A DNA stretch of 18,058 nt from Verrucomicrobiota bacterium (GTDB lineage Bacteria > Verrucomicrobiota > Verrucomicrobiia > Limisphaerales > UBA1412): positions 1 to 18,058 of the forward strand of contig JAFZAR010000219.1 in NCBI GenBank assembly GCA_017557085.1, in the 5' to 3' direction. Shown piece after piece: positions 7,260 to 14,150 of this stretch; the stretch's first letter is position 1, and each line of letters begins with the position of its first letter. The position numbers and the translations under genes are program-made. The notes under the pieces are model-generated. The model did no database searches. It saw only the letters and a list, made by a program, of their open reading frames with translations, and had not been told where the DNA came from.

Positions 7260-9786
7260 CTTTCCATCTCCCGCAAAACCGGAATTGCTGGCTCCCGCCG
7301 GAGACTGGGAGTGTGCTCATGCCGCTGTTGAAAACGGCGCGGACGCTATCTATTTCGGAGTGGATCGCTTTAATGCCCGCATGAGGGCAAAGAATTTCAC
7401 CTTAGCCGAACTGCCGGAGCTGATGGCATGGCTCCATGAACGTGGTGTTCACGGCTATATCACTTTCAATACTCTCGTTTTTACAGAAGAACTCCAAAGC
7501 GCGGAAGAGGCATTGAGGAGTATCATCGCCGCCGGCGCGGACGCTGTCATCGTTCAGGATGTCGGTATCATGCGGATGATCCGGCAGATCTCTCCCGATT
7601 TTCCGATCAACGCCTCCACTCAAATGAGCATTACTTCCGCCGAAGGCATTCTGTTCGCGGAAAAAATGGGAGCATACGTCACCGCGTTAGGACGTGAATG
7701 TTCCATTCAGGAAATACAGAGGATCCAACAGGAACGGATCAGTCAAAGCACCGGCAGTCAACAAAACATTTTTCCTCTGGAAGTATTTATCCACGGTGCT
7801 TTATGCGTAAGCTGTTCTGGACAATGTCTGGCCAGTCAGGCTCTGGGAGGCCGTTCTGCGAATCGAGGAGAATGCGCCCAGCCATGCCGTCTTCCCTATC
7901 AGTTGATCCTCAACGGTAAAGAGTTGCCATTAGGCGCCAGAAAGTTTCTTCTCAGTCCCAAAGATCTTCTGGGACTGGAAATGATCCCGGACCTGATCCA
8001 GGCCGGAGTCTCCATTTTCAAAATCGAAGGACGTTTAAAAAGTCCCGAATATGTCAGCAGTGTCAGCCGTATCTATCGTCAGGCGATCGACGCGGCCTGG
8101 GATACCCTCTCGCACAATAATTTTGACCCGATGACCTGCCGGGAAACTCTTGTCGGGATATTGAAAGAAAAACGCTATGAGCTGGAAATGACCTTCTCCC
8201 GCGGTCTGGGAACAGGCTGGATGAAAGGGATCGATCAGCAAAGCCTTTGCCATGCACGTTATTCCGGGAACAAGGGTTTTCACATTGGCAAGGTCACCAA
8301 AATCCAGCGCAGAAGCGTATATATCCGTACTCAGGAACCTGTCCATCCCGGAGACGGCATCGCGTTTACCAATCCCGAAACAGAAGAAACTGTTCAGGGC
8401 GGACGGGTTTATCAGGTGGATCAGAAGGGTGACACCGTTTTATTAGAATTCAGCAGACAAACCTTCGATTTCCAAAAAGTCCGCGTGGGAGATATTGTTT
8501 ATAAAACCAATGATCCGGCTCTGGATCGCCAGCTCCAGCAAAGCTATACCACCACAAAGCCTCTCTACCGCAGACCGATCCAAGCTATAGCGGAAGGTTC
8601 GATAGGAACCGTGCTCAAGATCACCTTTTGGGATGAACAGGGACACAGCGCCGAAGCGGTTTCCTCCATGCCACTGCAGGAAGCTCATTCACAACCTCTT
8701 TCCGCGGAAAAACTGAGAGATCAACTCAACCGTCTGGGGGATACTCCCTTCCGTCTGGAACAGCTTATTTTCAAAGTCAACGGCAGCTGTATGATCGCGG
8801 TCAGTGAATTGAACAGACTGCGTCGTGAACTATGCGATAAGCTCATTCAACAGCGCAGAAAACCCATTGTCTGGAAAATCGCGACCGGGAAAGATATTTG
8901 CAAAACGATCCTCATTTCCCGAAAAACACATTCCTCCACAGAAGAACCTGTTCTGTCTGTTCTTATTAGAAAGGAAAATCAACTGGATGCCGTGCTCCAA
9001 AGCGGTATCCGGGAAATTTATTGCGATTTTGACGATCCGGTTCTTTATAAAAAAGCTGTTGAGAAAGCCCGCTCATTCAAAAGCGAAAACACAACTTCAC
9101 CCACTCTTTTCGCCGCGCCGCCTCGCATTTGCAGACCCGGTGAACATGAACTGTTGGAACAGATACTCCACTCCGGAGCCGATGGCTTTCTGATCCGCAA
9201 CTATGATCATCTGGCCTTTTTCAAAGGAAAGCTCTGTCGGGGGGATTCCACTTTTAATATCACCAATCCAGTTTCCGCGGATCACTACCTCCACAACTGC
9301 GGTTTGCGAATATTAACACTTTCTAACGACTTAGGGATGAAACAAATCGTCTCTATGTTTCAATACGCTGATCCGGAATGTTTTGAATTGATTCTTCATC
9401 AGCATATCCCCATGTTCCACACAGCGTTTTGTCTCTTCTGTGCCTATTTGACCAAAGAACCGGGATTTCCTAAATGCGGAATGCCCTGCGAGCATAACAT
9501 TCTCAAAATCAAAGACCGCACCGGGATCGAACATCCTATACTGACAGACGCGGGTTGCCGCAATACAATCTTCAACGGAAGGATCCAGACTGTCTGCGAA
9601 TATTATAAGGAACTGCGTTCGACAGGACTTCGGCGGTTCAGGATCGAATTTGTTCAGGAATCACCGGAGAACATTATTTTTATCCTTTCTCTGTATAAGC
9701 AACTGATGAGAAATGAAATAAGTGGTTCTCAAATATGGGATCATCTCCGCTCCCGATCTTTCCAGCTGACCAGAGGTTCTTTTTAA
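7240..9786 (+). CDS. U32 family protein, RlhA-like (long form with C-terminal extension)
   Basis: The 848-residue product starts with the U32 barrel signature (KPELLAPAGDWECAHAAVENGADAIYFG). It carries the family's cysteine motif EVFIHGALCVSCSGQC with GGRSANRGECAQPCRLPY (about 181-220), which I expect to hold an Fe-S cluster. A central domain ends in LNRLRRELCDKL near 530. A C-terminal part (about 560-840) resembles a second barrel with its own cysteines (FCLFCAY, KCGMPCEH, AGCRNTIFNG). Annotated as peptidases, several U32 proteins are RNA or quinone hydroxylases. The E. coli relative RlhA hydroxylates C2501 of 23S rRNA and is shorter (about 650 residues). The start is a TTG, 7240 or 7249, because no ATG precedes the conserved N-terminus. 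Either start overlaps the end of hemY (by 20 or 11 bases), so coupling to the heme operon is likely. Exact substrate unknown. Confidence 0.88.
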   Translation: MLLLKSSFPSPAKPELLAPAGDWECAHAAVENGADAIYFGVDRFNARMRAKNFTLAELPELMAWLHERGVHGYITFNTLVFTEELQSAEEALRSIIAAGADAVIVQDVGIMRMIRQISPDFPINASTQMSITSAEGILFAEKMGAYVTALGRECSIQEIQRIQQERISQSTGSQQNIFPLEVFIHGALCVSCSGQCLASQALGGRSANRGECAQPCRLPYQLILNGKELPLGARKFLLSPKDLLGLEMIPDLIQAGVSIFKIEGRLKSPEYVSSVSRIYRQAIDAAWDTLSHNNFDPMTCRETLVGILKEKRYELEMTFSRGLGTGWMKGIDQQSLCHARYSGNKGFHIGKVTKIQRRSVYIRTQEPVHPGDGIAFTNPETEETVQGGRVYQVDQKGDTVLLEFSRQTFDFQKVRVGDIVYKTNDPALDRQLQQSYTTTKPLYRRPIQAIAEGSIGTVLKITFWDEQGHSAEAVSSMPLQEAHSQPLSAEKLRDQLNRLGDTPFRLEQLIFKVNGSCMIAVSELNRLRRELCDKLIQQRRKPIVWKIATGKDICKTILISRKTHSSTEEPVLSVLIRKENQLDAVLQSGIREIYCDFDDPVLYKKAVEKARSFKSENTTSPTLFAAPPRICRPGEHELLEQILHSGADGFLIRNYDHLAFFKGKLCRGDSTFNITNPVSADHYLHNCGLRILTLSNDLGMKQIVSMFQYADPECFELILHQHIPMFHTAFCLFCAYLTKEPGFPKCGMPCEHNILKIKDRTGIEHPILTDAGCRNTIFNGRIQTVCEYYKELRSTGLRRFRIEFVQESPENIIFILSLYKQLMRNEISGSQIWDHLRSRSFQLTRGSF

Positions 9787-9798
9787 CACGAAAACACG

Positions 9799-9831
9799 GC
9801 CATTAAAGTTAAAACTTTCTAATGGCATTTT
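9799..9831 (+). terminator. terminator of the hemE-hemN-hemY-U32 operon
   Basis: GCCATTA (9799-9805) pairs with TAATGGC (9820-9826). The stem is extended by AAGTT/AACTT around an AA loop, with a two-base bulge on the 3' side. A short ATTTT run follows. It lies 12 bases after the U32 stop codon. The T tract is short, so efficiency may be moderate. Confidence 0.7.
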
Positions 9832-9843
9832 GGGACAAATGTA

Positions 9844-9872
9844 TTGTGCGAGTCGCTTAAAAATTGTATAAG
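9844..9872 (+). promoter_or_regulatory. candidate sigma-70-type promoter for the Sel1-repeat gene
   Basis: TTGTGC (9844-9849) and TATAAG (9867-9872) are separated by 17 bases, just after the operon terminator. A start near 9879 would leave a leader of about 60 bases before ATG 9941. Each box departs from consensus, so this is a plausible reading rather than a firm one. Confidence 0.45.
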
Positions 9873-9940
9873 GATTCGTGTGGTTTTGTTGTTTTTCCCA
9901 TCTTTATGGGATGCTAGTGATTCTAAATTTAGCTTATAAT

Positions 9941-11011
9941 ATGGATATACAAAAAGGGAAAGAACTGTTTGAGGCAAAACAATATAAAGAATGTTTAGCC
10001 TATTTCCTCGATTATCCAAAAGAAATCGGACCTGAAGGATATTGTTATCTGGGAAGAATATATCGTGATGGCTTAGGGATTGAGGCGGATGAGAAAAAAG
10101 GACTGGAATATTTTCAGCAGGCTGCGAATCTGGGATATGCTCCGGCACAGTATCAACTTGGAGGTTCCTTTTTAAATGGATGGGGAGTAGAGAAAAATAT
10201 TTCAGAAGGAGTAAAATGGCTGCGTTCCGCCGCGGAACAAGGATATGCGCCAGCGCAGCTTAATTTGGGTTGTCTGTACATGGATGAAGAGGAACTCTAT
10301 AATGAAAAAGAAGCCTTTGATTTATTCAGCAAAGCAAGCGAACAAGGTCTTGCCGGGGCACAACGCCATTTAGGGTGGATGTATGAACAAGGATTAGGCA
10401 CCAAGAAGAATATTCATAAAGCTGTGGAATACTACCAAAAAGCTGCAGAACAAGGAGATGCTATTGCGATGTTCTATTTATCTGAAAAGTATGAAACCGG
10501 AGAAGGCATCAGCCGGAACGATTCACTTGCCCTCCAATGGTGTGAATCTGCCGCAAGACAAGGATATGCACCAGCACAAAATTCTATGGGGATGCGGTAC
10601 GCTTTCGCGAATGGGGTGGAACAAAATGATGAAAAAGCCTTTCAATATTTTTTGCAGGCGGCAGAACAAGGATGGGCACCATCGGAGTACAATGTAGGGC
10701 TTTTTTATTCCAGAGGAAGAGGTGGTTGTACTCAAGATGAGAAAAAAGCATTTAGGTGGTATCAACTGGCGGCAGAACATGGACACTCAAACGCGCAATG
10801 CAATCTTGGCTGGGCCTATGAGAATGGTTTGGGTTGTGAAGTAGATTATCAGCAGGCTTTACATTATTATGAAATGGCTGCGGCAAACGGAGATGAATTA
10901 GCAAGAAATAATAAGGAATTGCTGGAAGCCCGACTTCGCGGTTCCAATATATTTTGGACAAAGATTTGGATACAGACTAAAAATTGGATCCGCCGTTATC
11001 TCCCATTTTAA
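9941..11011 (+). CDS. Sel1-like repeat (SLR) protein
   Basis: This 356-residue protein consists almost wholly of about eight tandem Sel1-like repeats of roughly 36 residues. They recur as AxxQLGGSF, A(A/S)EQGYAPAQ and LGxxYxxGxG patterns, for example AAEQGYAPAQLNLGCLY, ASEQGLAGAQRHLGWMY and AAEHGHSNAQCNLGWAYENGLG. Such alpha/alpha solenoids are protein-interaction scaffolds; the partner is unknown. The C-terminus (WTKIWIQTKNWIRRYLPF) is tryptophan-rich and basic, possibly an amphipathic membrane anchor. I chose ATG 9941: the frame is open from a GTG at 9878, but that start would coincide with the predicted transcription start. From 9941 there is no signal peptide. With the upstream GTG the first 20 residues would be hydrophobic, so export is not excluded. 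The gene is AT-richer than its neighbours and sits alone between two terminators, suggesting an accessory gene. Confidence 0.85.
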   Translation: MDIQKGKELFEAKQYKECLAYFLDYPKEIGPEGYCYLGRIYRDGLGIEADEKKGLEYFQQAANLGYAPAQYQLGGSFLNGWGVEKNISEGVKWLRSAAEQGYAPAQLNLGCLYMDEEELYNEKEAFDLFSKASEQGLAGAQRHLGWMYEQGLGTKKNIHKAVEYYQKAAEQGDAIAMFYLSEKYETGEGISRNDSLALQWCESAARQGYAPAQNSMGMRYAFANGVEQNDEKAFQYFLQAAEQGWAPSEYNVGLFYSRGRGGCTQDEKKAFRWYQLAAEHGHSNAQCNLGWAYENGLGCEVDYQQALHYYEMAAANGDELARNNKELLEARLRGSNIFWTKIWIQTKNWIRRYLPF

Positions 11012-11014
11012 CCC

Positions 11015-11052
11015 AAAATCGCCAATAGATGGAATTTCCGATGGTGCTTTTG
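11015..11052 (+). terminator. weak candidate terminator after the Sel1-repeat gene
   Basis: CGCCA and TGGTG can pair (one G-U) with flanking AAAA/TTTT around a 17-base loop, a few bases after the stop at 11011. The stem is short and the T run is four bases, so support is low. Confidence 0.3.
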
Positions 11053-11080
11053 AGTAAGAGGTTTATTTTTTCTTCTAATT

Positions 11081-11096
11081 TGGCATGATGTTTGCT
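11081..11096 (+). promoter_or_regulatory. sigma-54 (RpoN) type -24/-12 promoter
   Basis: The 16-mer TGGCATGATGTTTGCT matches the RpoN consensus TGGCACG-N4-TTGCW at 11 of its 12 fixed positions, with a T for the C at position 6. The essential GG (11082-11083) and GC (11094-11095) have the correct spacing. It is intergenic, in the right orientation, about 57 bases before the proposed ATG of the small membrane protein. A transcript would begin near 11107. Such promoters need an enhancer-binding ATPase activator, and none is in the window. I saw no second intergenic match. Confidence 0.65.
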
Positions 11097-11152
11097 ATAA
11101 AAAGGACGTGGTGAGTGCGAATGTGCAACACAGAAGTGACAAGAAGATACCG

Positions 11153-11377
11153 ATGCCGATAAGGCGCCGGTGGTCGATCTTTCGTCGTCAATTTCTGCCG
11201 ACAATAGCATTCTCCGCTGTAATACTTTTTACTCTCTTTTTCTGGAAGATCTATATCATGCCGGTTGGCCATCCTCAAGGTATCCAAACGGCTCAGAAGA
11301 AGAATACAGAACTGGTTATTGGCAAAGCTCCAGCAAAGAAAGCTGTAACAAGTTCTGTAGTGATGATTTCTGAATAG
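11153..11377 (+). CDS. small single-span membrane protein, unknown function
   Basis: The 74-residue product has a strongly basic N-terminus (MPIRRRWSIFRRQ), one hydrophobic segment of about 20 residues (LPTIAFSAVILFTLFFWKIYI) and a polar, lysine-containing tail of about 38 residues (HPQGIQTAQKKNTELV, KAPAKKAV). By the positive-inside rule the tail should be periplasmic. I do not recognise a family; the layout also resembles the first part of a membrane-fusion (HlyD-like) protein, but nothing of the later domains follows. The frame is open from GTG 11108, which has AAAGGA just before it. However, a sigma-54 transcript would start at about 11107, so that start would be leaderless. ATG 11153 is preceded by AAGAAG (11141-11146) and gives a normal membrane N-terminus. 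A terminator follows at 11445-11483. Confidence 0.55.
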   Translation: MPIRRRWSIFRRQFLPTIAFSAVILFTLFFWKIYIMPVGHPQGIQTAQKKNTELVIGKAPAKKAVTSSVVMISE

Positions 11378-11444
11378 TTTTCCTGTTGAGTGTAGTCTCA
11401 TAGTGGTTTCAAGGGCAGAAAGTATTTTTTGTTAGTGTATTCTG

Positions 11445-11483
11445 GGTGTACTGGTTTGTTTGTTTGCAGTACACCTTTTTTTT
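11445..11483 (+). terminator. strong intrinsic terminator
   Basis: GGTGTACT (11445-11452) pairs perfectly with AGTACACC (11468-11475) across a T/G-rich 15-base loop, followed by eight T. It ends the transcript of the small membrane protein, 68 bases beyond its stop, and insulates ispA. Confidence 0.88.
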
Positions 11484-11524
11484 ATTTTTCTCTAAAATAT
11501 CTGGCCAAAATTCCCCCTTTCCGC

Positions 11525-11530
11525 TATAAA
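11525..11530 (+). promoter_or_regulatory. candidate -10 box of ispA
   Basis: TATAAA lies 16 bases before the ispA ATG (11547), so a transcript would begin about 10 bases before the start codon. No convincing -35 box is seen at 16-18 bases upstream, where TGGCCA lies. The call is tentative. Confidence 0.3.
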
Positions 11531-11546
11531 AATCGTCAGTGATTGT

Positions 11547-12440
11547 ATGAGCAATGAATTCGATTTAACGGCGTGGCTGAAGAAAACCACGGAAACAGTC
11601 AACCACTCTTTGGATCAGCTTCTTCCCTTTGAAGATGTGAAGCCCACCACCCTTCACAAAGCCATGCGTTACTCTGTATTTGCCGGCGGCAAACGGGTTC
11701 GCCCGGCTATCCTGCTGGCTTCGGTTGACGCTTGCGGCGGCAACCCGGAATCCGCTCTGCCCTTGGCGTGCGCTGTGGAGTGCATCCATACCTATTCCCT
11801 TATCCATGATGATCTTCCGGCAATGGACAATGATGATTTCCGCCGGGGTCGTCCCACCAATCATAAAGTTTTTGGAGAAGGTTTGGCTATTTTGGCCGGA
11901 GATGGTCTTCTGACCGAAGCTTTCGCGCTGGCGGCTCATTGGAAAGCTGTCACCCGTTATAATCATAAAGATGTCATGGCGGAACTCGCATATCAGGCCG
12001 GCAGTCTTCAAATGGTTGGCGGACAAGCTATTGACTTGGAAAGTGAAGGAAAGGCCATCACTCGTGAGGAACTGAAATACATCCATGAGCGCAAAACCTC
12101 CGCGCTGCTTTGCCTTTCGACCCGTCTGGGTGGCATGGCCGCTGACTGTACCGAAGAGCAGCTGAAGGCATTGACAGACTTTGGCTATAAAGTGGGGCTC
12201 GCCTTCCAAATCATTGATGATATTCTGGATGTGACACAAAGCACCGAAAAACTTGGGAAAACAGCCGGCAAGGATGTCCAGGAGCAAAAAGCCACCTATC
12301 CCGCGCTGGTCGGTCTGGAAAAATCCAAGCAGCTGGCAGCCGAATTAACTAAGGAAGCCTTTGATTCTCTGCATATTTTCAATGGAAAAGCAGTCATTCT
12401 GGAAGCGCTGGCGGAAAAACTTCTCAACCGGGATCATTAA
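11547..12440 (+). CDS. ispA: (2E,6E)-farnesyl diphosphate synthase / short-chain polyprenyl synthase
   Basis: IspA condenses isopentenyl diphosphate with dimethylallyl and geranyl diphosphate to give farnesyl diphosphate, the precursor of undecaprenyl and quinone side chains. The 297-residue product has GGKRVRP (47-53) for diphosphate binding. The first Asp-rich motif is DDLPAMDNDDFRRGRP (from 88), with the bacterial two-residue insertion between aspartates. The second Asp-rich motif is FQIIDDILDVT (220-230). The residue five before the first motif is Tyr83 (HTYSLIHDD), an aromatic that in this family limits the chain to C15, so farnesyl is the likeliest product. GKTAGKDVQEQKATYP is the usual Lys-rich loop. 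The ATG at 11547 gives a standard N-terminus; no Shine-Dalgarno sequence is visible. It stands between a terminator and the galM promoter and is probably monocistronic. Confidence 0.95.
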   Translation: MSNEFDLTAWLKKTTETVNHSLDQLLPFEDVKPTTLHKAMRYSVFAGGKRVRPAILLASVDACGGNPESALPLACAVECIHTYSLIHDDLPAMDNDDFRRGRPTNHKVFGEGLAILAGDGLLTEAFALAAHWKAVTRYNHKDVMAELAYQAGSLQMVGGQAIDLESEGKAITREELKYIHERKTSALLCLSTRLGGMAADCTEEQLKALTDFGYKVGLAFQIIDDILDVTQSTEKLGKTAGKDVQEQKATYPALVGLEKSKQLAAELTKEAFDSLHIFNGKAVILEALAEKLLNRDH

Positions 12441-12468
12441 CTTTTACCCGCTTTCATCATCTTCAAAG

Positions 12469-12497
12469 TGGACAATCCGTTTTATTTTTAATAAAAT
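12469..12497 (+). promoter_or_regulatory. promoter of the secreted epimerase gene, near-leaderless
   Basis: TGGACA (12469-12474, one mismatch to TTGACA) and TAAAAT (12492-12497, one mismatch to TATAAT) are separated by exactly 17 bases. A start about seven bases downstream falls near 12504, only about four bases before ATG 12508, so the mRNA would be essentially leaderless. Confidence 0.65.
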
Positions 12498-12507
12498 CAA
12501 CCCACTT

Positions 12508-13635
12508 ATGCGAAGTGTAAAGATATTAACCTCGATCATCTTGGCAGCAGCGGTTTTCCATTTAGGATATACCGACGCGAATGCCAAAGCTAAAACAATG
12601 AATGTAGAAAAATCATATTTTGATACGACTCCCTCCGGAGAAGTAATTGACGCTTATACTTTAGACAATGGCAACGGTGTGACTGTCAAGCTCATCACCT
12701 GGGGAGCCTCTATTGTGCAAGTCAAAGCGCCGGATCGTGACGGCAACATCGGCAACGTTGTTCTGGGTGCCGACAAAGTCAAACCCTATATGGGCGATTA
12801 TCTGGGCTCTGTGGTAGGACGTTACGCCAACCGCATCGCCAAGGGTAAATTCACCCTGGACGGCAAAGAATACACACTGGCCACCAACAATGGTGAAAAT
12901 CACCTGCACGGCGGTCTCCAGGGCTTCAATTCCAAGATTTGGAAAGCCAAGAAGATCAAGGGCAAAGATTATGTCGGTGTCGTTTTCACCGCGACCAGCG
13001 CGGATATGGAAGAAGGTTATCCTGGCAATATGACCCTGAAGGTCACCTATACGCTGGACGGAGACAACAATCTCAAGCTGGATTATTTTGCCAAAACAGA
13101 CAAAGCCACGGTTGTCAATCTGACCAACCATGCTTATTTCAATCTGGCCGGTGAAGGCACCATTCTGGATCACATCGTGACCCTGAACGCTGATTTCTAT
13201 ACTCCGGTGGATGATGGTCTGATCCCGACCGGTGAGATCCTCTCTGTCAAAGGAACTCCGTTCGACTTCACCCAACCCAACCGCATCGGTTTCGGTTTCG
13301 ACAAGCTGAACAACAATCCTAAGGGCATTGACCACAACATCGTTCTGCGCAGCGCCAAGGAAAAGATGCACCCTGTGGCCACCGTGCTGGAAAAGAAGAC
13401 CGGCCGTGTCATGAATGTGTTCACCACTCAGCCGGGTGTCCAGTTCTATACCGGCAACTTCCTGAACGGTGCATTTGTGGGCAGAGAAGGTCCCTATAAT
13501 CAATATGCCGGTTTCTGCTTAGAAACACAGCATTATCCGGACAGCCCCAATCAGGCTCACTTCCCCTCTGTGATCCTCAGACCGGGAGAGACCTACAATG
13601 AAGTGACCATCTATCAGTTCACTGTAGAAAAATAA
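12508..13635 (+). CDS. galM: aldose 1-epimerase (mutarotase), predicted secreted
   Basis: This enzyme interconverts alpha and beta anomers of hexoses such as galactose and glucose. The 375-residue product opens with a signal peptide (VKILTSIILAAAVFHLGY, likely cleaved near DANA-KA), so it should act in the periplasm or outside. The core beta-sandwich carries all the expected residues: VVGRYANRIAKGKF, then NHLHGG (131-136) and NHAYFNLAG (207-215) with the catalytic histidines. FCLETQHYPDSPNQ (337-350) holds the catalytic base Glu339. The frame is open from 12361 inside ispA, but ATG 12508 gives a clean signal peptide and sits just below a good promoter. A strong terminator follows directly. 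Exported forms often accompany polysaccharide degradation, but no such genes are nearby. Confidence 0.93.
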   Translation: MRSVKILTSIILAAAVFHLGYTDANAKAKTMNVEKSYFDTTPSGEVIDAYTLDNGNGVTVKLITWGASIVQVKAPDRDGNIGNVVLGADKVKPYMGDYLGSVVGRYANRIAKGKFTLDGKEYTLATNNGENHLHGGLQGFNSKIWKAKKIKGKDYVGVVFTATSADMEEGYPGNMTLKVTYTLDGDNNLKLDYFAKTDKATVVNLTNHAYFNLAGEGTILDHIVTLNADFYTPVDDGLIPTGEILSVKGTPFDFTQPNRIGFGFDKLNNNPKGIDHNIVLRSAKEKMHPVATVLEKKTGRVMNVFTTQPGVQFYTGNFLNGAFVGREGPYNQYAGFCLETQHYPDSPNQAHFPSVILRPGETYNEVTIYQFTVEK

Positions 13636-13657
13636 GTAAAGAATAACATTTGAACGA

Positions 13658-13690
13658 GGCGCGCTCATTTGACGCGCGCCTTCTTTTTTT
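13658..13690 (+). terminator. strong GC-rich terminator of galM
   Basis: GGCGCGC (13658-13664) pairs with GCGCGCC (13674-13680) around a 9-base loop, followed by TTCTTTTTTT. The T run ends at the base immediately before the ATG of the next gene (13691). Confidence 0.93.
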
Positions 13691-14131
13691 ATGAATCTCA
13701 AATCTGTAACACTCCTGCTTTGCTGCGGTGCCCTCCTCTGCGGATGCGCGACCAGCACCATTGAGTCCAGACGCATGGAACGTATCGCCGCATACGAAGC
13801 ACTTCCACCGGAATTTCAGCGGCTCGCGGATGCCGGAGAAATCAAGACCGGTATGCCCAAAGACGCTGTTTACATCGCGTGGGGCGATCCGGATGAGGTC
13901 ACTTATTCCGAAGACGATCACGGAAAATTTGAGACCTGGCTCTACTACGGACGGTATATGAAAGAATACCGTTACTGGAATTACCGCAGTGTCAACCGTG
14001 GTGACGGCGAGGAATATCTTGTCCGCCATCTGGAAAGTGAATACAACCCGGAGAGTTTCCTGAAAGCGGAACTCATTTTTTCAAGGGGAAGACTCATTCG
14101 CTGGCGCACTTTCCCCAAGCCGCAGAACTAA
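13691..14131 (+). CDS. small lipoprotein, possibly SmpA/BamE-like fold
   Basis: The 146-residue product has a short hydrophobic signal (LKSVTLLLCCGALLCGC) ending in a lipobox with Cys19, so it should be lipidated and membrane-anchored. The mature part contains LADAGEIKTGMPKDAVYIAWGDPDEV (about 45-70). This GM-x-K-x-AV-x-x-x-WG-x-P pattern resembles the opening helix-strand of SmpA/OmlA (BamE-type) domains, where a comparable G-x-P motif occurs. It then continues with an aromatic-rich segment (WLYYGRYMKEYRYWNYR) and ends in LIFSRGRLIRWRTFP. The fold assignment is inferred from this pattern only. The start codon directly abuts the galM terminator, so no room remains for a promoter between them: transcription must come from readthrough or from inside galM. 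It converges with the aminotransferase gene, with a seven-base gap. Confidence 0.75.
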   Translation: MNLKSVTLLLCCGALLCGCATSTIESRRMERIAAYEALPPEFQRLADAGEIKTGMPKDAVYIAWGDPDEVTYSEDDHGKFETWLYYGRYMKEYRYWNYRSVNRGDGEEYLVRHLESEYNPESFLKAELIFSRGRLIRWRTFPKPQN

Positions 14132-14150
14132 AGGCTGATCAGTTCTTTTT
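14124..14150 (+). terminator. terminator embedded in two convergent gene ends
   Basis: AGAACT (14124-14129) pairs with AGTTCT (14141-14146) and runs into five T. The hairpin includes the lipoprotein stop codon (14129-14131), and its 3' arm and T tract encode the last codons of the minus-strand aminotransferase (KKN-stop). A six-base stem makes it moderate. Confidence 0.55.

Noticed and set aside
9935..9940. Perfect TATAAT directly before the Sel1-protein ATG
   Set aside because: Transcription from it would begin inside the coding region, and no -35 box lies 16-18 bases upstream. The TTGTGC/TATAAG pair further up fits better.
11565..12287. 240-codon minus-strand frame inside ispA
   Set aside because: It is antisense to both Asp-rich motifs of a clear prenyl synthase; no domain of its own.
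12661..13503. 280-codon open frame on the minus strand inside galM
   Set aside because: It lies antisense to a complete epimerase with all catalytic residues, and its translation has no recognisable domain. It is a by-product of codon bias.
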